Below, piece after piece: positions 58,410 to 64,000 of a DNA stretch of 64,000 nucleotides. The notes under the pieces were generated by a model, which was not told the DNA's origin, did not search any database, and saw nothing but the letters and a program-made list of their open reading frames with translations. Origin of the DNA: Subdoligranulum variabile (GTDB taxonomy: Bacteria; Bacillota; Clostridia; Oscillospirales; Ruminococcaceae); the NCBI RefSeq assembly GCF_025152575.1, contig NZ_CP102293.1:806001-870000 (forward strand). The letters are read 5' to 3'. Made by a program: the position numbers and the translations under genes. The first letter of the stretch is position 1. Each line of letters begins with the position of its first letter.

Positions 58410-59795
58410 TCAGGATTTCGGGGGCATACAGTTTTCCTCATAGTCCCGCAGGCTGGCCAGCGCCTTGGGCGCCAGCGGGAAGAGGGCGATCATATTGAAG
58501 ACCGTCATCAGGCCCACGCCCACGTCCCCCAGGTCCCACACAAACTGGTAGGCCGCCAGACCGCCCACAAACAGCATGACCAGTGCCAGAATCTTGTAGG
58601 CCAGCTGGGCGCCCCAGCGGTCGCCGAAGAGGTAGGCCACGTTGGAGCGGGCGTAGAAGAGAATACCCAGAAAGGTGGACAGGCTGAACAGCCAAAGGAT
58701 CACCGCAATGAAGACCACACCGAATTCTCCCAGGTGATAGTGCATGGCGGTCTGCAGCAGGTCCATTCCCTGCAGCCCATTGGTGAGTTCCGCGGGAGTC
58801 AGCAGCATGATCATGGCCGAGCAGCTGCAGAGGACCAGTGTATCGATAAATACGCCCAGCGCCTGCAAGAGCCCCGCCTTGGCCGGATGGTCGATGTGGG
58901 AGGCTGCCGCCGCGCAGGGGGCCGAACCGGAACCGGCCTCGTTGGAAAAAAGACCGCGCTTGGTGCCGTTCATGATGACGGCGCCGATGCCGCCGCCCGC
59001 CACCTGCCGCAGACCGAAGGCCTCGGCAAAGATACGCCCGAAGACACCGGGCAGCAGCGGCGCGTTTTTCACAATGATGAAGACCGTAATAAAAAAGTAG
59101 CAGGCCGCCATGACGGGGACCATAATGTCCAGCACCCGGACGGTGGCATTTTTGCGCAGCACGATCACCGCTGCTACCAGCACCAGGGCGATAGTGGAGT
59201 AGAGCGGCGGGATATGAAAGGCATTTTCAAAGGAAGCGGAGATGGAATTGCTGGTGACCTGGCTGATGCCGCACCAGCAGATAAGGCCCGACAGGGCAAA
59301 CAGCGATGCAACAACCGAACGGCGATGTTTTTGGGGGTGGAACAGCGCGTGGAGATAGTAGGCCGGGCCGCCGCGGTAGCCGCCGTAGAGGGGATCCTTT
59401 TCCTTATAGATCTGGGCCAGGGTTGCCTCGATGAACGCCGTGGAGGACCCCAGCAGGGCCATGATCCACATCCAGAACACCGCGCCGGCACCGCCGGCGG
59501 AGATGGCCGCCACCACGCCCACCAGGTTGCCCATACCCACCCGGCAGGCGGTGGAGACGATGAGCGCCTGCACGCCGGACAGCCCATGCTCGGTCTTTTT
59601 GTTGTTGGAAAGGGTGACCCGGACCATCTCGGGAAAAAGGCGGAAGGGCAGGAACCGGGTGCGCAGGGTAAAATAGAGCCCCGCCGGGACCAGGATCATC
59701 ACCAGCAGCGAAAGCCCCAGGGAACTGCCGCCGGGCAGCGGGATGGTGACAAGATCGCCCCAGAGCAGGGTATAAATGGCTTGGAACAGGGCCAT
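58410..59795 (-). CDS. AGCS-family sodium:alanine symporter
   Basis: The 461-residue membrane protein starts at ATG 59795 with AGAGGA upstream. It has about eleven helices and the family motifs ACRVGMGNLVGVVAAISAGG, GGPAYYLHALF and GLFSNEAGSGSAPCAAAA. It imports alanine or glycine with sodium. Longer in-frame starts run into the region before the promoter and have no site. Confidence 0.93.
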   Translation of the reverse strand: MALFQAIYTLLWGDLVTIPLPGGSSLGLSLLVMILVPAGLYFTLRTRFLPFRLFPEMVRVTLSNNKKTEHGLSGVQALIVSTACRVGMGNLVGVVAAISAGGAGAVFWMWIMALLGSSTAFIEATLAQIYKEKDPLYGGYRGGPAYYLHALFHPQKHRRSVVASLFALSGLICWCGISQVTSNSISASFENAFHIPPLYSTIALVLVAAVIVLRKNATVRVLDIMVPVMAACYFFITVFIIVKNAPLLPGVFGRIFAEAFGLRQVAGGGIGAVIMNGTKRGLFSNEAGSGSAPCAAAASHIDHPAKAGLLQALGVFIDTLVLCSCSAMIMLLTPAELTNGLQGMDLLQTAMHYHLGEFGVVFIAVILWLFSLSTFLGILFYARSNVAYLFGDRWGAQLAYKILALVMLFVGGLAAYQFVWDLGDVGVGLMTVFNMIALFPLAPKALASLRDYEENCMPPKS

Positions 59796-59881
59796 GAAAC
59801 AATTCCTCTCATTTTCTGCAGTGTAATGTAGAACATGTCCCATCAGTGTACCATAAACAGCCTTGTTTGGGAATGCCTTTT

Positions 59882-60535
59882 TTATACCTGGTGGCAAGCC
59901 TCGGGAATGCCGATGTCTGCCAGCAGCACCTCGCCGCAGTACGCCGCCCCCTGAGGTTCGGTGTGTACAGGCTTGCGGCTGTCAAAGCAGACCGTCAGGT
60001 CGGCCTGCACGGCGCCTTCGGCAGCTTCGCTGGTATCGGCGCAAAGACCACTGGGCAGATCCACCGCCAGCACAAAAGCCCCCGACGCCCTGGCCCGGTT
60101 CAGCAATCCGCAGGCTGCCTGCCCCGCCGGGCGCAGCGCTCCGTGGAAACCCGTGCCGTAGAGGGCATCCACCGCGGCCTGCCACCCCCGGGCGTCGGGC
60201 TGTTCCCCGGCAGACAACACCGTGACCGGCAGCTCCGCCAGCCATGCCCGGTTGGTACAGGCGTCCGGCGTTTTGGGTTCCCCTTCCGCCAGCCAGACAC
60301 TGACTTTCCAGCCCGCCTTGGCAGCCATCCGGGCGATGACAAACCCGTCGCCGCCGTTGTTGCCCTTGCCGGCCACCACCAGCAGCCGCCCCGGCGCCGG
60401 ACACCGGGCGGCCAGTTCCGCCCAGGCGGCCCGGCCCGCGTTTTCCATCATCTGGATGTACAAAAGGCCCGCTTCATTGGCCGCCTGCTCGATGCGCTTC
60501 ATCTGGTCGGCGGTGACGACGGCTTTATTTTTCAT
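59882..60535 (-). CDS. nnrE: NAD(P)H-hydrate epimerase (YjeF N-terminal domain)
   Basis: The 217-residue protein has TADQMKRIEQ, MENAGRAAW, VVAGKGNNGGDGFVIAR and VDLPSGLCADT, the YjeF_N signature. It epimerises damaged NAD(P)HX so that the dehydratase NnrD can repair it. In many bacteria both are fused; here only the epimerase domain is present, and the dehydratase is not in the window. Confidence 0.93.
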   Translation of the reverse strand: MKNKAVVTADQMKRIEQAANEAGLLYIQMMENAGRAAWAELAARCPAPGRLLVVAGKGNNGGDGFVIARMAAKAGWKVSVWLAEGEPKTPDACTNRAWLAELPVTVLSAGEQPDARGWQAAVDALYGTGFHGALRPAGQAACGLLNRARASGAFVLAVDLPSGLCADTSEAAEGAVQADLTVCFDSRKPVHTEPQGAAYCGEVLLADIGIPEACHQV

Positions 60536-60591
60536 AAGGTGTCCCTCCCTTTTTCTTGTATGGTATCATACCCTGCTGCGGAAATCCACAA

Positions 60592-60622
60592 AAAAAGTTC
60601 CGGGCCTTGCGGTCCGGAACAC
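60592..60622 (-). terminator. Intrinsic terminator of the ECF S-component gene
   Basis: On the minus strand GTTCCGG-ACC-GCAA-GGC-CCGGAAC is followed by TTTTTTT. Confidence 0.92.
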
Positions 60623-60631
60623 GGAAAGATA

Positions 60632-61243
60632 TCAGTTCAGTTTGAGATATTTGCGCACCGGCAGGGCGACGGCGCCCGCCACCACGCAGCAGATGATCCA
60701 CTCAATGACGGCCTGCACACCCACGAACATCACGATGAACATCAGGGCATTGGTGGCGCCCATGTTCTGGGCCGCGTCCTGCACGTAGGGAAGGTCGTAA
60801 AACAGCAGCACCAGCGCTCCCATAAAGAACACGGTGTTCAGCAGTGCCGTCAGCAGCCCGCCCGCAAAGCAGCAGAATTTTTCCCACTTGGGCAGCAGCT
60901 TGCACAGCGCCCGGAACAGCAGGGCCGCGCACAGTCCCATCAGGACGCGGGATACCACACACACCACAAAGGTTCCCGCCGGGCTGGCGCTGAACATCGC
61001 GGTGCTCAGAAGGCTTTTGCCTTCCATCGCCTGCAGGAAACTGGTGATGCCGAACGCGGCGCCCAGAATGGTCCCGGCCAGGGGTCCCATGGTCATGGCG
61101 CCGATGGCCACCGGTACCGACAGCAGCGACGCCGACAGCAGCCCGACCTGGAGATAGCCCAGGGGCGTATAGTTCATCACAAGGAGAATGGCCACCAGCA
61201 GCGCAAGCTGGGTGAGCCAACGGACGTTGGTACGCTTTTTCAT
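60632..61243 (-). CDS. ECF transporter S-component (substrate-binding membrane subunit)
   Basis: The 203-residue, six-helix membrane protein uses ATG 61243 with AGGAGG ten bases upstream; a TTG at 61249 is nearer to the site. The glycine-rich loop VPVAIGAMTMGPLAGTILGAAFG and the small-residue helix pattern are typical of S-components of the pantothenate-like group. It would bind one vitamin or metabolite and use the EcfA1-EcfA2-EcfT module at 1.1-3.8 kb. The substrate is not readable; no riboswitch is seen in its short leader. Confidence 0.82.
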   Translation of the reverse strand: MKKRTNVRWLTQLALLVAILLVMNYTPLGYLQVGLLSASLLSVPVAIGAMTMGPLAGTILGAAFGITSFLQAMEGKSLLSTAMFSASPAGTFVVCVVSRVLMGLCAALLFRALCKLLPKWEKFCCFAGGLLTALLNTVFFMGALVLLFYDLPYVQDAAQNMGATNALMFIVMFVGVQAVIEWIICCVVAGAVALPVRKYLKLN

Positions 61244-61322
61244 ATTCAATTTTCCTCCTGCTGCCGTCTCCTATACTTCGGGAGTACAGCGCAAATGTAC
61301 AGCCCGCAGGCTGCCAAATCAC

Positions 61323-61351
61323 AGTATAACGCAAAACCGGCCGCGTTACAA
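61323..61351 (-). promoter_or_regulatory. Promoter of the ECF S-component gene
   Basis: On the minus strand TTGTAA (61351-61346), 17 bp, TATACT (61328-61323). Confidence 0.78.
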
Positions 61352-61369
61352 GCGGCCGGCAGAAAATCT

Positions 61370-62029
61370 TTACAGTTTGTCCTGGAGCATAAGGTCCCGC
61401 ACCTCGTAGAGGTCGTGGCAGCAGCAGGTGTAGAGCTGGCGGATCTCGGCGTCGGGCTGGGCCAGATCGGGCACCATCACGGTCACCGCTCCCGCCGCAT
61501 GGCCGGCACGCACCCCGTTGAAGCTGTCTTCCAGCACCAGGCAGTCATGGATGTCCAGCCCCAGACGGCGGGCTGCCTCCAGGAAGATATCCGGCGCCGG
61601 TTTGCTGCGCTGCACGTCGGCACCGCAGACAATGTCGTGGAAATACCGCGCCGTGCCGGTGGTCTGCAGGTTCTGCTCGATCATATTCCGCGGGCTGGAA
61701 CTGGCCACGATCCGCGGCATGCCCCGGCTTTCCAGCAGTTCCAGCAGCTCCTTGAGCCCCGGCTTGCAGGGCACCCCCTGGGCAAAGCGCTCGTTGCCGA
61801 TCTGCCAGACCTTGTCCAGCATCCTGCGGGGGTCCACACCGGGGAAGTACTCCTTCACATGGTCGATGAGATACTGCCCCGCCAGACCGCGCCCGCTGGC
61901 ATAAAAGCTCTCGGTATCCGCCGGCATGGACACCCCCAGCGCCTCGCAGGCGGGCTCCCACAGGGTATCCCACAGACGTTCGGTGTCGAACATCAGGCCG
62001 TCCATATCAAAAATCACGCCTTTGACCAT
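61370..62029 (-). CDS. HAD-superfamily phosphatase (beta-phosphoglucomutase/PGMB-like subfamily)
   Basis: The 219-residue protein starts at ATG 62029 (AAAGGA upstream). HAD motifs are DMDGLMFDTERLW (nucleophile Asp in motif I), VASSSPRNMIE (motif II), KPAPDIFLEAA (motif III) and VLEDSFNGVRAG (motif IV). The helical cap between motifs I and II is the PGMB type. It acts on a small phosphorylated metabolite not known from sequence. Confidence 0.9.
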   Translation of the reverse strand: MVKGVIFDMDGLMFDTERLWDTLWEPACEALGVSMPADTESFYASGRGLAGQYLIDHVKEYFPGVDPRRMLDKVWQIGNERFAQGVPCKPGLKELLELLESRGMPRIVASSSPRNMIEQNLQTTGTARYFHDIVCGADVQRSKPAPDIFLEAARRLGLDIHDCLVLEDSFNGVRAGHAAGAVTVMVPDLAQPDAEIRQLYTCCCHDLYEVRDLMLQDKL

Positions 62030-62132
62030 ACAGGTGCCGTCCTTTCCATCCCGTAAAACCGTTTTTCGCACGCCCATTGTACCGCATTTTCCCCGGCCCG
62101 GCAAGAGATTTTTGTTCCGGTGAAATTGGGGC

Positions 62133-62161
62133 TTGTATTTACCGCTTTAGAGCGCTATAAT
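62133..62161 (+). promoter_or_regulatory. Promoter of ilvE
   Basis: TTGTAT (62133-62138), 17 bp, TATAAT (62156-62161). The ATG is 75 bp downstream of the -10. Confidence 0.8.
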
Positions 62162-62236
62162 TGGGTAAACTGCTTCCGGGTTGCTGTGCGGCGGCCCGCC
62201 TGGCGGCATTGTGATAAACTAGGGAGAGTGTAAATC

Positions 62237-63313
62237 ATGTTGGACATCAAAATCACCAGAACGACTGCGCCCAAGGCGAAGCCGCAGGACGAAAGCAAAT
62301 TGGGTTTCGGCAAGATCTTCAGCGATCATATGTTCCTGATGGATTATACCGAAGGCGAGGGCTGGCATGACGCCCGCATCGTCCCCTACGGCCCGTGGGA
62401 GATGGACCCCGCCACGACGGTCTTCCACTATGCGCAGGAGATCTTTGAGGGCATGAAGGCCTACCGTACCGCCGAGGGCAAGATCCAGCTGTTCCGCCCC
62501 GACTGCAACGCCAACCGCTACAACGATTCCGCCGACCGTCTGGGCATGCCCCCCATCCCACCGGAGGACTTCGTCCAGGCTGTGAAAGCCATTGTGGATG
62601 TGGATCGTGACTGGGTGCCCCATTCCGACGGCGCTTCGCTGTACATCCGCCCCTTCTGCATCGCCACCGATGTGGGCCTGGGCGTCCATGCGGCAAAGCA
62701 CTACCGCTTTGCCATTATCTGCTCGCCCTCCGGTGCCTACTACGCCGAGGGTCTAGATCCCGTCCGTATCTACGTCGAGGATGAGTACATCCGTGCCGCC
62801 CCGGGCCTGACCGGCTTCACCAAGTGCGGCGGCAACTACGCCGCTTCCATCAAGGCCGGCGAGCTGGCCGAGGAGCGCGGCTTCAGCCAGGTTCTGTGGC
62901 TGGACGGCGTGGAGAAGAAGTACGTCGAGGAAGTCGGCTCCATGAACATCATGTTCAAGATCGACGGCAAGATCTACACCGCCGCCTGCACCGGCACCGT
63001 CCTGCCCGGCGTCACCCGCCGCTCCATCATCGAGCTGCTGAAGGACTGGGGCTATGAGGTCATCGAAGGCAAGCTGGCCATCGCCGACGTCATGAAGGCT
63101 GCCGACGAGGGCAAGCTGGAAGAGGTCTTCGGCACCGGCACTGCCGCCGTGGTCTCCCCCGTCAAGGAACTGGACTGGGAGGGCAAGGTGGCCCACATCA
63201 GCGGCGGCAAGATCGGCGAGCTGACCCAGAAGCTCTACGACACGCTGACCGGCATCCAGTGGGGCAAGCTGCCTGACACCAAGGGCTGGATCGTTCCCGT
63301 GGAAGAGCAGTAA
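62237..63313 (+). CDS. ilvE: Branched-chain amino acid aminotransferase IlvE
   Basis: The 358-residue fold-type IV PLP enzyme has the PLP lysine at Lys196 in LTGFTKCGGNYAAS. It also shows HYAQEIFEGMKAYR, YIRPFCIATD and the VEEVGSMNIMFKI strand, with CTGTVLPGVTRRSIIELL near the end. It catalyses the last step in leucine, isoleucine and valine synthesis or the first in their breakdown. It matches the long, eukaryote-like IlvE class. It is a single-gene unit. Confidence 0.96.
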   Translation: MLDIKITRTTAPKAKPQDESKLGFGKIFSDHMFLMDYTEGEGWHDARIVPYGPWEMDPATTVFHYAQEIFEGMKAYRTAEGKIQLFRPDCNANRYNDSADRLGMPPIPPEDFVQAVKAIVDVDRDWVPHSDGASLYIRPFCIATDVGLGVHAAKHYRFAIICSPSGAYYAEGLDPVRIYVEDEYIRAAPGLTGFTKCGGNYAASIKAGELAEERGFSQVLWLDGVEKKYVEEVGSMNIMFKIDGKIYTAACTGTVLPGVTRRSIIELLKDWGYEVIEGKLAIADVMKAADEGKLEEVFGTGTAAVVSPVKELDWEGKVAHISGGKIGELTQKLYDTLTGIQWGKLPDTKGWIVPVEEQ

Positions 63314-63340
63314 ATCCGATTTTGTAAAATTCCAGTGTAA

Positions 63341-63384
63341 AAAAGCGCGCAGGGAAGCGAAAAAGGCTTCCCTGCGCGCTTTTT
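63341..63384 (+). terminator. Intrinsic terminator of ilvE
   Basis: The 17-bp stem AAAGCGCGCAGGGAAGC/GCTTCCCTGCGCGCTTT with a short A-rich loop is followed by TTTTTC. Confidence 0.93.
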
Positions 63385-63491
63385 CTTCAATTCTTTACAT
63401 TTTCTTAATACAGAATATGGTATACTGTTCACAACCCGGGACCGGTTTTCGGGCTGCTTTGCTTTTTTCTAATGATAAAAAGGATTTTTCC

Positions 63492-64000
63492 ATGAAACAT
63501 ATTCTGCAACTGCTGGACCGCACGGTCCGGCGCTGGGGTGCCCGCCCGGCCTTTGGCGACGAGCACGGCACTCTGACCTGGGCGGAGGTGGACTCCGCCG
63601 TGCAGCGCCTCGGCACCGCCCTGGCGGAGTACGCCGTACAGCACCGCCCGGTGGCCCTCTACCTGGACCACGAAGTGTCCTGTCTGCTGGCCATGCTGGG
63701 CACACTGGCCGCCGGCGGTTTTTACACCGTCCTGGATACCGCCCAGCCCCCTGAGCGGGTGCGGCGGATCACCGGCCAGCTGGAACCCGCTTTGCTGGTC
63801 ACCGATGCCGCCCACCGGGCGGCCGCCGACGCCCTGGGTCTTGTCTGCCCGGTGGTGGAGCTGGAGGAGGCACTGGCGGTGACACCGGACACCTTCCTGC
63901 TGCAGACGCTGCGGGAGCAGGCCATCGACACCGACCTGGCCTACGTCCTCTTCACCTCCGGTTCCACCGGTACCCCCAAGGGGGTGGCCATCCAGCACCG
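63492..64000 (+). CDS. AMP-binding (adenylate-forming) enzyme, N-terminal part (runs off the window)
   Basis: The first 169 codons are visible from ATG 63492 (AAAGGA upstream). The start resembles amino-acid adenylation domains (MKHILQLLDRTVRRWG, then TWAEVDSAVQRLG). The phosphate loop is LFTSGSTGTPKGVAIQHR, complete. It would activate an amino acid or carboxylate with ATP. A D-alanine ligase (DltA-like) or a small NRPS starting domain are both possible. The extended -10 sequence TGGTATACT (63418-63426) is the likely promoter. Confidence 0.85.
   Translation, partial: MKHILQLLDRTVRRWGARPAFGDEHGTLTWAEVDSAVQRLGTALAEYAVQHRPVALYLDHEVSCLLAMLGTLAAGGFYTVLDTAQPPERVRRITGQLEPALLVTDAAHRAAADALGLVCPVVELEEALAVTPDTFLLQTLREQAIDTDLAYVLFTSGSTGTPKGVAIQH

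Noticed and set aside
1..64000. CRISPR arrays, rRNA genes, riboswitches
   Set aside because: No regularly spaced repeats, no rRNA-like sequence, and no leader matching a known riboswitch core (checked by eye before the ECF S-component and ilvE).

Overview
The window looks like a chromosomal piece of a GC-rich, low-redox gut Firmicute of the Oscillospiraceae/Ruminococcaceae type. The evidence is strong AGGAGG-type ribosome binding sites, TTGnnn-17-TATAAT promoters, a pro-sigma-K gene (an endospore former or a recent descendant), ECF vitamin transport, an EFR1-type ferredoxin/flavodoxin protein and a mucinase-like M60 peptidase. The species cannot be named from the sequence.

Layout. 1-8.4 kb (minus strand) is a housekeeping run ruvC-ruvA-ruvB-glmM-rRNA methyltransferase-like gene-ecfA1-ecfA2-ecfT-truA and a partial membrane protein. 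A tRNA-Val(GAC) follows at 8.5 kb, then a CNNM/CorC-type protein. 10.3-23.7 kb is an envelope-glycan region: two large GT-C-like membrane proteins, a PAP2 phosphatase, an IS3-family element sitting in the loop of an intrinsic terminator, and a minus-strand operon. That operon holds a WecE-like sugar aminotransferase, two paralogous GT-C proteins flanking a GNAT acetyltransferase, an ArnC/GtrB-like polyprenyl-phosphate glycosyltransferase and a pair of small ArnE/ArnF-like flippase subunits.

The main discovery is at 25.7-38.9 kb. The gene for the mother-cell sigma factor pro-sigma-K is split into a 5' half (38939 down to 38592) and a 3' half (26099 down to 25734) by a 12,492-bp element. Recombination across the shared core AAATG restores one in-frame 237-residue sigma factor, close to the 241 residues of Bacillus subtilis SigK. 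The two outer halves form attB, and the two inner ends join into an attP with 16-bp inverted arms matching at 15 of 16 positions. The element encodes a large serine recombinase and, divergently, a 68-residue protein, both preceded by sigma-E-like -10 boxes (CATACAAT). It also encodes a TatD-type hydrolase and an energy-converting [NiFe] hydrogenase (echABCDEF) with maturation genes hypF-C-D-E. It is therefore a 'skin'-type developmental element whose cargo is a hydrogenase, with one oddity: echA and hypF meet head to head, both apparently 5'-truncated and with no promoter between them.

38.9-64 kb holds an MBL-fold hydrolase, a LysR regulator divergent from a two-gene chromate-type transporter, an EFR1 ferredoxin, a flavin reductase, a PadR-HAAS pair and an RmlD-like reductase. 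It continues with a dockerin-bearing M60 metallopeptidase followed by a membrane-anchored cohesin-like protein, a divergent YfcC transporter/PepV dipeptidase pair, and an amidohydrolase of the guanine deaminase type. Last come a lipoprotein, a low-molecular-weight tyrosine phosphatase, an AGCS alanine symporter, NAD(P)HX epimerase, an ECF S-component, a HAD phosphatase, ilvE and the start of an AMP-forming adenylation enzyme. Coordinates of starts were chosen by ribosome binding site and family length; where the choice is open this is stated.
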